Shown here: piece after piece, positions 1 through 10,985 of the stretch
Layout of the letters: each line of letters begins with the position of its first letter
How positions within the stretch are numbered: the stretch's first letter is position 1
Assembly (NCBI GenBank): GCA_026119855.1
Contig: JAOWBW010000220.1
Span: forward strand, 984,828 to 1,048,827
Source of the DNA: Campanula takesimana
Taxonomy: Eukaryota > Streptophyta > Magnoliopsida > Asterales > Campanulaceae
Length of the DNA: 64,000 bases
Direction of reading: 5' to 3'
Position numbers and translations under genes: made by a program
Notes under the pieces: generated by a model
The model's database searches: none
Told to the model about the DNA's origin: nothing
What the model saw: only the letters and a program-made list of their open reading frames with translations

Positions 1-985
1 CATTGTTTAGCGTGTCCGTAACGTTATCATTAGTAGGTACTTTGCATATATGTACGTCTCCCTTATCAACGATTTCTCGAATGATAAGAGAACGCCTAAG
101 TATGTGTTTGGATTTAGGATGTGGTCTTGGTTCCTTTGCTTGGTCAATAGCACCACTATTATCACTAATATGGTCTATTGGATTAGCAATGCTAGGAACC
201 ATCTTAAGTTCACAATGAACTTCTTAATCCAAACCACTTCCTTTGCAGCATCCAATGCGGCAATATACTTAGATTTAGTATGTAGAATTTAGTGACTCTG
301 TTTGGAACCATTCCAACTTATAGCTTCACTATTATTTATAAAACTCAATTGCGATCTTTTATCATCTTTTTCGGTTTGGAAGCATGCATCCGTGTACCCA
401 TATACGACGAGATCATCTTCCATCCCTTCATAGATCAAAACAATTCTTTAGTCCTTCTAAAGTGCTTTAAGAATTGTTTCACAGCCATCCAGTGACTCTC
501 ACCGGTTATCGGATTAATATCTACTCGTCATGCTTCAAGCATTAGATATATCCGGCTTAGTACTTATCATGGCATCATGGATCCAATTGCCGAAGCAAAT
601 GGCATCTCATTCATTTTTCTCATTCTCATCTCTTGTCTTTAGGACATTGAGTCTTGCTTAGAGAAACTCCATGTAACACTGACAAATGTCCTCTCTCAGA
701 ATTTTCCTTGCGGAATCTTCTTATGACTTTGTCAATGTATGTACATTGGCTTTAAACCATTTAGCTTCCTTGATCTATCTCTATAGATCTTAATGCCAAT
801 GACTTATGTGGCTTCATCCACATTATTCATTGCGAAACACTTTCTTAACAAAGTCTTTGCAGACTAACTAGTAGGAATGTCGTTTCCAATGAGCGATATG
901 TCATCCACATATTCAATAAGGAATAGCACCATGCTCCTACTAACCTTCTTGTATATACAAGATTCATCTTCATTCTTGATCAAGC
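1..985 (-). pseudogene. Decayed Ty1/copia pol 3' part (RNase H and RT), family C
   Basis: Read on the minus strand, this matches the reverse transcriptase/RNase H end of the copia polyprotein, collinear with 47750-48780 (same family, perhaps 90% alike by eye) and more distantly with 36000-36960. The stretch at 1-300 corresponds to the RNase H region. That at 880-960 corresponds to the region of the YVDD loop, where the plus strand reads atgtcatccacatattc. Frames are broken everywhere and no LTR is attached. It enters the window already truncated. It could supply no protein. Confidence 0.8.
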
Positions 986-1001
986 CAAGCTCTATGACTT
1001 A

Positions 1002-1220
1002 TCAAAACAATTCAGTAGAGGCAATCCTATTTATAGTGGTAATGCCTGACTGAACTTGTTTGTTCGGATAAGTGTATCTCTCAGAATAGTCACAACGGTG
1101 CCCATTCGGAGAATCACACCGGAACAAATCAAACTGAACACATCCCCCTTGCCTCAAACAAAACGGGTTGTTTGCGTACACCCCTTCTGACCTCAAATCA
1201 GTCGGATTGTCTAAAAACAT
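1002..1220. other. Unassigned stretch after the copia remnant
   Basis: A slightly GC-richer block between copia debris and a microsatellite. A 72-codon minus-strand frame exists, but I see no known domain, no splice context and no match to other parts of the window. It may be copia debris or unique spacer. Confidence 0.3.
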
Positions 1221-1256
1221 TTAACTAACTAATTAATCGTATAATTAATTAATTTA

Positions 1257-1275
1257 GTTCTTTCTTTCTTTCTTT

Positions 1276-1338
<63 letters not shown>
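1257..1338. repeat. Microsatellite: (TTTC)n then (AT)n
   Basis: About five TTTC units run directly into about 30 uninterrupted AT dinucleotides (1279-1338). Long AT tracts like this readily extrude as cruciforms and vary in length between individuals. Confidence 0.97.
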
Positions 1339-1340
<2 letters not shown>

Positions 1341-2340
1341 AAGTCATACTTGGTGTTCTCCCATATTAATGGGAAGCCCAAGCAAGCTACTTAGAACTCT
1401 TCAACTTAGCTATGATATAGTAAGTTTAGCTCCAAGCTTTAGATAGGAATCCTATGTGGGATAAAAGAGATACAATGAAAGAAGACAAAGAAGACAAAAA
1501 GACTTTTGTATAAAGGATGATCAATAAAGGTTGCTTACAAACTCAATGTGGAAGAAGAGTGTTACATGTGAATACTACTACATATAACACTTTTCTCCCT
1601 GAAAAACAATAATGCAACTCCTGATCTAGAAAAAAAAAAACTATATTCATGTTTTTTTTTTTTTTTTTTTTTGAATTGATTTCAAACAATAAATAAATAA
1701 ACGAACAATTATAAATAAAATTAAACAAAATACGTAAGACACTTACACTGGAGCAATGAAGTTTGGATGATTGAAGGTAGTATGGTCTGTTTGCACCAAA
1801 AATTGAGTAACTAATTTTGTTGATTTCATAAAAACTACAAGAGAGAAACCTATCATGTCATTATTATTAATTTCATGAAATTCTTGCTTCCCTTGATTAA
1901 GAGGTTCATGTTCAAAAAAGATGTGAAATTAGCATTCATAATGGGCAGAATATAAAACATAAACGATGTAGGTTTAATAAAGGATTAAGAGATTCGTTAT
2001 CTGATTTTGCAATCTTCATGATCTTTGTATATTTATGGATGAATAAATAAAAGACAATAAAAGTAATAAAAGTAACTGATTGATTAATGTTTTTGAAATT
2101 TTGAAATGAAGATAGCTAATAAAATGAAATGAAGATAGACATAATCTTACAAGTTTACAAAATTTTGAGTGATTGAAAATGTTTAAATGGTGAGATTTAC
2201 CTAAAATAACTAAAAGATGCTTAATCAAAATTAGGTAAATGAATCTCAACTTAAATAATTTGAAATTGAAATATGTAAGTTTAATCAGCCGATTTTATTA
2301 GAATGTAGGAGTTTTTTTTTTTTTTTTGAAATTAAGAGAA
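1339..2340. other. A+T-rich spacer, no gene seen
   Basis: Contains poly-T runs at about 1654-1672 and 2313-2328 and short frames only. A minus-strand 77-codon frame (2016-2249) is low-complexity and unsupported. I see no repeats shared with the rest of the window except at the right edge. Confidence 0.5.
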
Positions 2341-2497
2341 TTTTGCCGGCGAAGCGAATGCAGCCATGTGGCTTTCCACGTCACATTTCCACGTGGCGCG
2401 CTGTGAGGCCTGAAAATGTTTCTGCTTTTATATATTATATATAGCACAAACTAATTTTTTTATTAATATGAATACTCAAACCTAAATGAGTTAGTCA
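2341..2497 (-). mobile_element. Helitron-like 5' terminal fragment (degenerate)
   Basis: Reading leftwards from about 2450, the minus strand shows an A+T terminus (TATATAATATATAAAAGC) followed by the same 100 bp module found at 5222-5320, 6270-6351 and 6975-7055, including ACGT-core boxes (ccacgtcac, ccacgtggc). The strict A|TC terminus is blurred here. The right flank (2462-2497) matches 5779-5816, so neighbouring sequence was duplicated as well. Confidence 0.5.
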
Positions 2498-2857
2498 AAT
2501 CGTTAATGTTTGGGTTTTTTTGTATCGATAGTTTAATTTTAGGACGTTTTAGATTGAAGAAATATTTTGTGGGTTTTTTGGATATGATTTTTTTATAGGG
2601 GTTTTTTGGTATTTTTCCCAAGATTCTTTTAGGGTATGTTTTTGCTATGGTCTCCAATCATGATAGGAAAACTATAAGAATTTAAAGATGAGAAATTATA
2701 AAATGTATACAAAATCATTGAATAAACAAAAATATAGTATTTGCTTAACACTCAAATTTTATATATACAAATAAATACATCTTTTTTCAGCTAATCTGGT
2801 TTTGGTTTCAACGCAGTATTTTACCATCTCTTGTTTTTTCTCTAAGTCTATATAATA
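2498..2857. other. A+T-rich spacer, no gene seen
   Basis: Simple T-rich sequence up to the MITE at 2858. The short frame at 2463-2657 is lysine-rich translation of A+T DNA and is not supported as a gene. Confidence 0.4.
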
Positions 2858-3098
2858 CTCCCTCCGTCCCACTCGAATTAGGATTATTGGTCAATTTAAT
2901 TATACTTTGACCAATAATTTGAAGAAAAATAATGATGCTAATAAAAATTTAAAAATTGTTATTGTATCACGGTTACTAATAAATTCAATAACTATTTTTA
3001 GATTTTCATTAAGAAAATTATTTTTCTTCAACTTATAAGTCAAAGTATAATTAGATTGACCAAGAATTCTAATTCGAGTGGGAGTGAGACGGAGGGAG
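2858..3098. mobile_element. Stowaway-type MITE, 241 bp
   Basis: Terminal inverted repeats begin CTCCCTCCGTCCCACTCGAA and end with the complement (the right end carries a short extra gtga). It is flanked by TA on both sides (2856-2857, 3099-3100), the Tc1/mariner target duplication. There is no ORF, so it depends on a transposase supplied elsewhere. Confidence 0.93.
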
Positions 3099-3100
3099 TA

Positions 3101-4174
3101 TATATATAACATATAGTAAGTGGGTTGGTTTATTTGAGTATGAAAATTGGGTTCATTAATTAAAAATTATTATAACTATCCATTTTAGGCTTTTGCAATT
3201 TTAAGTGTGACACTTGAAATGGCAAATTTTGCAATTTAAAATAGGATGAGGGGTGTATTTGAATTTTTTATTCAAATGTAGTGAATAAGTAAAGAGTATA
3301 GTGTCGTCCATTCACAAAATATGCAGTAGAAAATTATAAAATGTAGTGTCAATAGTCCCTCCTAAGAAAAGTCATCTCGAGATAAATTACGAATTTGAGT
3401 TATTCTTTTTTCCATCTTAAAATGGTACATCATTCCAAATCTCAAAACTATTTCCAATCCATTAATACCATTTGCATTATTGATCATAATTTCACTTTAA
3501 TTAATAAAGAAGATTTTTTGATGTATTAAACATTTAATCTTGAGAGGAACCTCTAATAAATTCACGTGGACCTATAACTGAAAAATAAATAAAAAATTAT
3601 GTTTTCATCATAATAAATTTATTTTCATACAAATATGGTTAAATCCTCAATTAGTAAAATTCTATTATTTCTTTATTTGCAAATATTATTTTCATTTACT
3701 TGTTACTCATTTTGGTTAGTATTTATTACTTCGGTGATGAATTAATGAAGCAAATGGTGATTGTTTGATCATTTGTGATGTTCTTCCTGCCTTTTAAAGG
3801 CCCGGAATACTCCACCCAAGTTGATAGTGTGAACTTCAAATGTTTCCATCTTCTTTGCTCCTCCGATCCATCCGTTGACATCTTAATTTCTACAACTCTT
3901 TCACTACGGTTAAGAACAACAATTCATTCCATCATGAAGTTCTTCAACCATGTCTGCGTCTTTTTCTTCTTTGCAAATACTTATTCTCTAATGAATCTAT
4001 ACATGTAACGACCCGACCCGCAAGCCCGACCCGCTACATAAGTACCACACAACTGGCCTACTGAGTACAACAACTGGGTCCACTATGCTCAATGGTAGTA
4101 TAGTGGAAGCTTATATATCACAATCAAAGCCCATATCTTTCCGATGGGGTATTACAATACAATAATAGAAAATA
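3101..4174. other. A+T-rich spacer, no gene seen
   Basis: No supported coding region. A 77-codon plus frame at 3775-4008 lacks any recognisable motif. At 4006 the sequence tgtaacgacccgacccg resembles the first bases of some plant gypsy LTRs, but I find no matching second end. Confidence 0.4.
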
Positions 4175-4269
4175 CTACATCCGTTTTAAAATGAACGTAA
4201 AAAAAAATGCTTTTGATCAAAAGAAAAACTACATTTTTTTAGACATTCATTTTGAGACAGAAGGAGGAG
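4175..4269. mobile_element. Short degenerate MITE, about 95 bp
   Basis: Imperfect inverted ends (ctacatccgttttaaaatga and its near-complement ending gacagaaggaggag) flanked by TA. The A+T core has an internal palindrome around ttttgatcaaaag. It is older than the other MITEs here, judging by mismatches in the ends. Confidence 0.7.
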
Positions 4270-4512
4270 TAATTCTTTTCCCGGCATGAAAAATATAGGT
4301 TCGTTAGTTGATCACAATTCAGTAACTTTCGCCTAATAAAAAATGGAAGCTTTCTTGCTTGCGGCAAGAATAAACCAACAAAAACTTTTAATTCCAAAAA
4401 AAAAACCAGAATAAATAATTAGGAAAAAAATAAATAAAAGTAACTCCTGTCTATAGTTGCGACTATTGTCATAGTCTAGATTCTATAGTGACATGAAATA
4501 ATGAATGATAAC

Positions 4513-4789
4513 CTTTCAGAAACTTGAAAATAGGCTCCATTGTTCACATGAAATGCTGAATCCAAATGGCATATAATTGTCCATTCACCATGATTCACAT
4601 TGCTGCAATAGAAAAAACTCATAAGCCATGAACTACAAACTCAGAGTTTCAATAACATACCTTAAGACAGCTTTCAAGCTGATGACAGTGTCATGGCAAT
4701 CATGGAGTCAGTCGCCATCCTTGACTAACATGTACTGTGTACATAACATTGGATCTCGGTTGAATTCTGATAGTGGAGATATAGAAGAC
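4513..4789 (-). pseudogene. Unrecognised two-exon gene fragment, copy 1
   Basis: On the minus strand exon 1 (4789-4661) lies between an AG acceptor (ttgctacag) and a GT donor (gtatgtt). Exon 2 (4602-4513) lies between ttgcag and gttatc. Joining the two keeps one reading frame of 73 codons, with segments such as LHDCHDTVISLKAV and NHGEWTIICHLDSAFHVNNG, broken by a single TGA in exon 1. In-phase splice sites make a real gene origin likely. I do not recognise the family. A second copy at 5321-5556 is cut by a Helitron end. It may be a gene fragment carried by a transposon, or a relict host gene. Confidence 0.55.
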
Positions 4790-4984
4790 CTGTAGCAAGA
4801 AAGCCAAAAAAATGACAAAATCAAAACAATAATTAAGTTTATTTGATTGGATTAAGTTAGTTTGTTTTGGAAGGAATTTGAATAAGTTAGTAAAGTTATC
4901 TAGATAAATCTTGACTGAGATACTATTGTTAAAAAATAGATACAGTTAAATCAAAATCTTAAAATTTGGAATAGATAACTTTTG
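4553..4984. repeat. Direct duplication, copy 1 (with 5320-5776)
   Basis: About 430 bp shared almost base for base with 5320-5776. The second copy differs by a T-rich insertion near 5696-5722 and a few substitutions. It carries the two-exon fragment described separately. Confidence 0.92.
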
Positions 4985-5221
4985 ACTTTTGATTTTTGAA
5001 TACTAACTAAGCCAACTGAGAATGTATCATTATTCCAAAATCACGCGATGATAGTGAAATAGGCTCAATCAAACCCTAGAATTATGATTCTTTTTATTGA
5101 AAAGGTAAGATATGCTAAATTTGAAATTCAAATTTCAAATCTAATGTTGATTCAGCCAAAATATAAAAAAGGTAGAATATTTTGTTTTTTTATATATTTA
5201 TTAAAAGCATAAAAAAATGTG
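4985..5221. other. Spacer between duplicated fragments
   Basis: A+T-rich, no ORF of note. It separates copy 1 of the duplication from the Helitron terminus and may be internal Helitron sequence. Confidence 0.35.
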
Positions 5222-5320
5222 CTGACCAATCGAATGCTGACATGTGGCTTTATGACGTGGCTTTATGATGTGGCGCGCTGTGAGGACTGAAAATGTTTCT
5301 GCTTTTATATATTATATAGA
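5222..5320 (-). mobile_element. Helitron 5' terminus (minus strand)
   Basis: The minus strand begins at 5320 as TCTATATAATATATAAAAGC, preceded by A. This gives the A|TC junction expected at a Helitron 5' end. The adjacent module has a CACGTG-like box series (tgacgtgg, atgtggcgcgc). The terminus abuts the second copy of the duplicated gene fragment exactly, so this element inserted in exon 2 of that copy. No matching 3' end (hairpin plus CTRR) was found to the left. Confidence 0.65.
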
Positions 5321-5556
5321 TGCTGAATCCAAATGGCGTATAATTGTCCATCCACCATGATTCACATTTCTGCAATAGAAAAAACTCATAAGCCATGAAC
5401 TACAAACTCAGAGTTTCAATAACATACCTTAAGACAGCTTTTAAGCTGATGACAGTGTCATGGCAATCATGGAGTCAGTCGCCATCCTTGACTAACATGT
5501 ACTGTGTACATAACATTGGATCTCGGTTGAATTCTAATAGTGGAGATATAGAAGAC
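5321..5556 (-). pseudogene. Unrecognised two-exon gene fragment, copy 2, truncated
   Basis: Same arrangement as copy 1: exon 1 at 5556-5428, and exon 2 starting at 5369 after ttgcag. Exon 2 stops at the Helitron terminus (5320/5321). The exon 1 stop seen in copy 1 is shared, so the duplication followed that mutation. Confidence 0.55.
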
Positions 5557-5835
5557 CTGTAGCAAGAAAGCCAAATAAAGGACAAAATCAAAACAATAAT
5601 TAAGTTTATTTGATTGGATTAAGTTAGTTTGTTTTGGAAGGAATTTGAATAAGTTAGTAAAGTTATCTAGATAAATCTTGACTGAAATACTATTGTTTTT
5701 TTTTTTTTTGAAATACTATTGTTAAAAAATAGATACAGTTAAATCAAAATCTTAAAATTTGGAATAGATAACTTTTTTTATTAATATGAATACTCAAACC
5801 TAAATGAGTTAGTCATCATCTTATATTTTTAATCA

Positions 5836-5957
5836 TATAACTTATACAATGTTTAACAAACGTGCCTAGGGCACCAACACCAACAATCTCCCACTTGCCC
5901 TAGGCCCAATTCCCTAGGTATCCAATACCCATGGACCTAACATGACCATCAAACATA
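5836..5957 (-). mobile_element. LTR end plus polypurine tract of copia family C
   Basis: Matches 47615-47730: the last bases of the LTR (ending caccaacaccaaca), then atctcccacttgccc, which on the minus strand is the polypurine tract, then the last pol sequence. It is cut at 5957, where the Helitron-related repeat begins. It is probably a piece of the same kind of element as 1-985. Confidence 0.75.
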
Positions 5958-6351
5958 TTTTATTTATAGAATCCTTCATTTTTATTTTTATTTTTATTTT
6001 TGAAAAATATGTGGCTCGATTTTCTTCACCGAGATATACTGCTACATCACATTTCTTATCTTTAGCCCATATCTTAAAATTCAACTAACTGAATGATTAT
6101 AATTTCTAATATTTTAATTTAAGATATCCATTATCTTTAGCCTACTAATATTAACTAATCATGTTTTCGTAATTTAAGCTCAGAAAATATTTGATTTAAA
6201 AAAAAAACAGTTTTAAAAAACTAAATCATTTCCTGAAATAAGTATTATATACATTTGCCTATAGAATAATGCCACGTGGATTTCCACGTCATAATTCCAC
6301 GTGGCTTAATGAGAAGGCTTGAAATGTTTTTGCTTTTATATATTATATAGA
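5944..6351 (-). mobile_element. Helitron 5' terminal region, copy 1
   Basis: The terminus at 6351 reads (minus) TCTATATAATATATAAAAGC after an A. Inside it lies a striking triple of ACGT boxes (ccacgtgg, ccacgtca, ccacgtgg at 6272-6305). About 400 bp of internal sequence follows. The whole unit recurs at 6631-7055, nearly identical. Confidence 0.7.
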
Positions 6352-6630
6352 TGTGTAGATTTTTACCATTAATTATTAACTTTAATTTTTTTTCACTAAA
6401 TAACAAAAAATACAAATTCTCATATAAAAATGAATATGCATGCAAAGTTGACAACATCTACGTCCAAATTAAAAATAACGACTTTTGTCCGTCTCGCTCC
6501 GACGTTCGATTTGATATGCGGTGTGTTCCGCGGTTCATCCGGAGTCAAAAGTTATGACGGTTTCGGCGCACTCGCTGAAATTACTCCAAAAACTTCAACG
6601 CCTTAGTGTCCGCATCAATTAGTAATTTAA
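6352..6630. other. Spacer between the two Helitron-end copies
   Basis: The right half (6470-6615) is clearly less A+T-rich than its surroundings, but no reading frame with known motifs is present. The left half is A+T-rich. Confidence 0.35.
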
Positions 6631-7055
6631 ACCATCAAACATATTTTATTTATAGAATCTTTCATTTTCATTTTTATTTTTATTTTTATTTTTATTTTTA
6701 TTTTTGCAAAATATGTGGCTCGATTTTCTTCACCGAGATATACTGCTACATCACATTTCTTATCTTTAGCCCATATCTTAAAATTCAACTAACTGAATGA
6801 TTATAATTTCTAATATTTTAATTTAAGATATCCATTATCTTTAGCTTACTAATATTAAGTAATCATGTTTTCGTAATTTAAGCTCAGAAAATATTTGATT
6901 TAAAAAAAAAACAGTTTTAAAAAACTAAATCATTTCCTGAAATAAGTATTATATACATTTGCCTATAAAATAATGCCACGTGGATTTCCACGTCATAATT
7001 CCACGTGGCTTAATGAGAAGGCTTGAAATGTTTTTGCTTTTATATATTATATAGA
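6631..7055 (-). mobile_element. Helitron 5' terminal region, copy 2
   Basis: Near-perfect repeat of 5944-6351, differing mainly in the length of a TTTTTA run near 6665-6705. The terminus at 7055 again has the A|TC junction. Two tandem 5' ends of one orientation suggest tandem insertion or aberrant replication. Confidence 0.7.
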
Positions 7056-7500
7056 TATAGATTATATGAATTACTTATGAGTTCAATGTACTAGAATATT
7101 TAATCTTATCATTAGAAACAAAAATGAGCATATTTATAAAAGGCCTAAGTTTTAAAAAGAAAATGCTAGTGTTCAATCTAATTTGTTGAGACTTTTAGAG
7201 TAGTGAACGCAGTGGGGATCCAAAAAAATTTCAGTGAGGGCCAAAAATTTATTTTACTGGGTCAAAAGGACCTTTAGTTAACCATTTTTAGTCAATCAAA
7301 ATTAGGTGAGACAAAGGATTATATGTTAGATAACAACTATAAGGCTTTAGAAAATTATCTATTCCACTATGCATGATTCTTACTCCTTTCGGAAAAGAGG
7401 GACTTTCAACCTCCAAAGAGCCATTCCCTTTAAAATCTAGAGCATTCATTCTTCAAGGACGTCCTACATGACAGTTTGGAGAACAAAATCATTAATTGGA
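7056..7500. other. Spacer, no gene seen
   Basis: A+T-rich, without a coding frame. A purine-rich segment near 7215-7265 has no recognised function. Confidence 0.4.
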
Positions 7501-8075
7501 TTAATGGCTTTAAATCTCGAAAATCTATCCTTTTAAATCAGTGATTCGTACCATTCCCATTTACGTCATGGCTTCGACTCGGGTTCCTAAGACGATGATC
7601 AAGCGGATTGAGAGTGTGATGGCTCACATTCTTTGGAGCATCTCAAGGAAGCGGATAGCTAATTTGGTTTCTTGGAAGAGGGTGTGCTAGTCTGCTGAGG
7701 AAGGGTGGTTTGGCTATTTGATCCCTCCGGGATGTTAGTGCTGCCTTGCAAGCAAAACATATTGGGTTCTTCTTATTAGGCCAGATTTGTCAGGATAATT
7801 ATGGGCTTTCCTCTACTTATTCTAGCTCTCATGTGTGGAAGTCGGTTTGCAGGTTTTTTCCTTTTGTCAGGATAATTATGGGCTTTCCTCTACTTATTCT
7901 AGCTCTCATGTGTGGAAGCCAGTTTGCAGGTTTTTTCCTTTCGTGGAGTTGCACGAAAGGTGTGGCATTGATATCCATCTTTCTAGGGATGGCTTGGGCT
8001 ATTTGGATGGGTTGCTCCCTAGGATTCCGGTAGAGTGTCATGCGCACGGTCTTGGATCCTTTATTATGAGATAAC
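7501..8075 (+). pseudogene. LINE-type reverse transcriptase C-terminal remnant
   Basis: Between about 7540 and 7690 the plus strand encodes IPIYVMASTRVPKTMIKRIE and, further on, LVSWKRVC. This is the pattern of the region C-terminal to the RT catalytic core of plant L1-like non-LTR retrotransposons (YPxYxMxxxxxPKxxxxxIE ... W.K.C.P...GGLG). A frameshift lies near 7540, a TAG follows the WKRVC motif, and the remainder (7700-8075) is frame-shifted and contains a 77 bp tandem duplication. It is the 3' end of a dead element. Confidence 0.65.
7789..7942. repeat. 77 bp tandem duplication in LINE remnant
   Basis: The unit beginning gtcaggataattatgggctt occurs at 7789-7865 and again, nearly unchanged, at 7866-7942. 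The high identity means the duplication is recent relative to the decay of the LINE. Confidence 0.93.
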
Positions 8076-8196
8076 CTTATTTTTACATTGACCATATCTA
8101 GACAATTTAAAACAATTTCGGATGGAGGGAGTATATCTCATGCTAAAAGAAAAACCTAGAACAAAGGCACTCAATAATGCATTTAATGTTCATTTC

Positions 8197-8410
8197 AGTG
8201 GCATTTTAGAGCTAGTGGCACTATATAATGAATGCCACTTGGTGTCACGCTAGATTTAAATGCCACTGAGTCAATATTAGCGTCATTTCCTTGTGTTACT
8301 ATATCTATAAAAAGTGTCATGTTGCAGTTCCACTTTATACGTTACAGTGGCACCTAGGAATGTCAGTATACCAATTTTCATGTTCTAAAATTGTAGGTTC
8401 AAATGCCACT
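8197..8410. repeat. Cluster of AGTGGCA/TGCCACT motifs
   Basis: Six exact copies of AGTGGCA or its complement (8197, 8214, 8233, 8261, 8346, 8404) plus variants (agtgtca, ggtgtca) in about 215 bp, in both orientations. Such subterminal arrays are where CACTA (En/Spm) transposases bind. I could not find a CACTA terminus, so the family assignment is inference. Confidence 0.5.
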
Positions 8411-8957
8411 TTACTAATTTTTTGTGACAATAAGCTTTCTTTTTCAAATTTCTTGGGAGTTTATTATAGTTTATAAAATTATATTATATATTTTGCACTT
8501 TGGAAAGCTATTATCCTAAAAGACCAACAAAAATTGAGGATGCATACAACAAATACAACACACTAATAATCATTTCCAAGTAATCAACATTAGTCATTGC
8601 CATCATAGAAGTGCATAATTACATAAAATCAAATGTTGATATTTGATAATATAAAAGCAATTTTAAGCTCTTTCCTATACACAATTCTCAAAAAAATTCG
8701 ACCGTATATTATGTCTATCATCAAAATAATAATGTTGAGCTGCACATTAAAAAATAAAGAAGAAATTAGCAATGTAATAAGAAACTTGGAAAATTAAACA
8801 AAAATAAATATACGACATTAATAACCATTTACCGCAATTGAAGCACCATGAAGTGAACACACAAATATGAAAATGACACTTTGCAGCACTTGTTAGATCA
8901 ATATTTAGAAATGCATAAGCATTAAAGTATGAAGTTGAAAATAAGGTATTTGACATA
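8411..8957. other. A+T-rich spacer, no gene seen
   Basis: No supported feature between the AGTGGCA cluster and the Helitron. Short frames only. Confidence 0.4.
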
Positions 8958-10828
8958 CTAGCGGGTAACCCGTGCTCTGCACGGGAAATCAATACTATGT
9001 CTTAAAAAAATTATTTTAACTATAGTTAACTAATATAGTAATCATCATTTAAACTAATACTAATAATAATAATAATTAATTTGTATGATTACTATAATTA
9101 TAATAACTATTAGTATAACTACCAATATTATTGATAGTAATAGTTAATACGTATATATTAATAGCAATAATTATTCTATATAATAATTATTATTATTATA
9201 ATAATAATAATTATTATAATAATTATAATAATAATTATTATAATAATAATAATTATTATAATAATTATAATTATTATTATTAGAATAAATTAATATTATT
9301 AATAGTAATAGTTAATTGATATAGTAACTATTATGATTAATTAATATTAAAAATTAAAAATTTAATTTATATAATAACTATTATAATTAACTAATACTAA
9401 TAATAGTAAAACCTAACTTACAAAGTAACTATTATAGTTAACTAATACTATTAATAGTAATACTTAACTTATATAGTAACTATTATAGTTAACTAATACT
9501 ATTAATAGTAAAAATTAACTTACAAAGTAACTAATATAGTTAACTAATACTATTAATAGTAATACTTAACTTATATAGTAACTATTATAGTTAACTAATA
9601 CTATTAAAAGTAATAGTTAACTAATATAGTAACTATTATAGTTAACTAATAATATTAATAGTAATATTTAACTTGTATAGTAACTACTATTGTTAACTAA
9701 TACTATTAATAGTAATAGTTAACTTATACTATTAATAGTAATGGTTAACTTATACTATTAATAGTAATAGTTAACTCATATATTTACTAATATGATTAAC
9801 TAATAGTATTAGATAAGAATGAGAATATCAAAAGTCATTACATTTTAGGATGATGTTGATGTGGCTTCTCCAAATTCAAGCTTTTACTAAAACTTGTACA
9901 CATGTCAAACCCACAACCCTCCTCACCAACTTTAATATATATATATATATAAGATTTGTCCTTTTAGGAAATAGACTTTTAGTGGAACGTACAAAAATAG
10001 AAAGTATGACTCTTACTCTCGAACGGAGCGAGTACTATTAATATTAAATATTAACATTTATTGTGTAATGATTAACTAATACTATTAATAATAATAGTTA
10101 ACTTATATAGTAACTATTATGATTAACTAATAATACTATTAATAGTAATAATTAATATATATAGTAACTATTATGATTAACTAATACTATTAATAGTAAT
10201 TTTTATTTTATTTAATAGTTAATTATAATAGTTAAATATAAATTGGGACACCCCAAAAAGGAAAGTAAGAACTTTAAACTGGGACGGAGGGAATAATAAT
10301 AATTATAATAAACTAATATTATTAATAATAATAGTTAATTTATATAGTAACTATTATGATTAATTAATATTAAAAATTAATATTTAACTTATATAATAAC
10401 TATTATAATTAACTAACACTCTTACTATTAATAGTTAACTGTTATATATTTGCTTAATACCATTAGCTAATACTATTAGTTACTACATAAGGTAACTATT
10501 ATAATATATATTACTAATAATAGTAATAGTTAAGTAATATAGTTAACTATAATAGTAACTATTACTAATAAGAGTAATAGTTAACTATAATGGTTAACTA
10601 TTATAGTTAACTATTACTAATAATAGTAATAGTTACTATATTAGTTAACTATTATAGTTACCCTTTATAGTAACTATTATTATTAGCTAATGAAAAGAAA
10701 ATGAAAAGTCACTTATTTATTAGTATATTGTTGATGTGGCTTCTCCAAATGCAAGTTTTCTCCATTGTTTGTCCACATGTCCATACCATAGCTCTTTTGG
10801 CCAACTTTAATATATATATATATATAGA
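8958..10828 (-). mobile_element. Non-autonomous Helitron, 1.87 kb
   Basis: The minus-strand 5' end at 10828 reads TCTATATATATATATATTAA preceded by A. The 3' end at 8958 is CTAG followed by T, with a 7-bp-stem hairpin (CCCGTGC aga GCACGGG, 8969-8985) a few bases inside. This is the full Helitron signature, with insertion between A and T and no target duplication. There is no Rep/helicase ORF. The interior is an A+T minisatellite. A second, internal 5'-terminus-like sequence (9860-9953) repeats the outer one, suggesting nested or composite growth. Confidence 0.85.
9000..10690. repeat. A+T minisatellite (gttaactaatactattaata family)
   Basis: Variable repeats built from taactattatagttaacta and ctattaatagtaa words. 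The clearest higher-order period is about 51 bp between 9420 and 9780. Nearly every word is itself palindromic (gttaac, attaat, ttaatattaa). Small pieces of MITE-like sequence (gaacggagcgagta at 10021-10034; gggacggagggaata at 10278-10292) interrupt it. Confidence 0.85.
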
Positions 10829-10985
10829 TTTAGTTTATTACCTCCCAGAGAATAAATGTTGACCCTTCTATGGATAGTCGTCTTCTAAAGAAGAGAGTTG
10901 AAGGGGCTTGCACGCAATCTAAAGAATTTTAATTTAGTAGGACATAAAATGTGCATCCATCTTTATTCATGATAATAGATACAAG
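10829..10985. other. Spacer between Helitron and hAT-like element
   Basis: Short unique sequence ending in the 8 bp target duplication gatacaag (10978-10985). Confidence 0.5.

Noticed and set aside
8969..8985. Possible transcription terminator or CRISPR-like hairpin
   Set aside because: The hairpin sits at the canonical distance from CTAG and belongs to the Helitron 3' end. There are no repeat-spacer arrays anywhere in the window.
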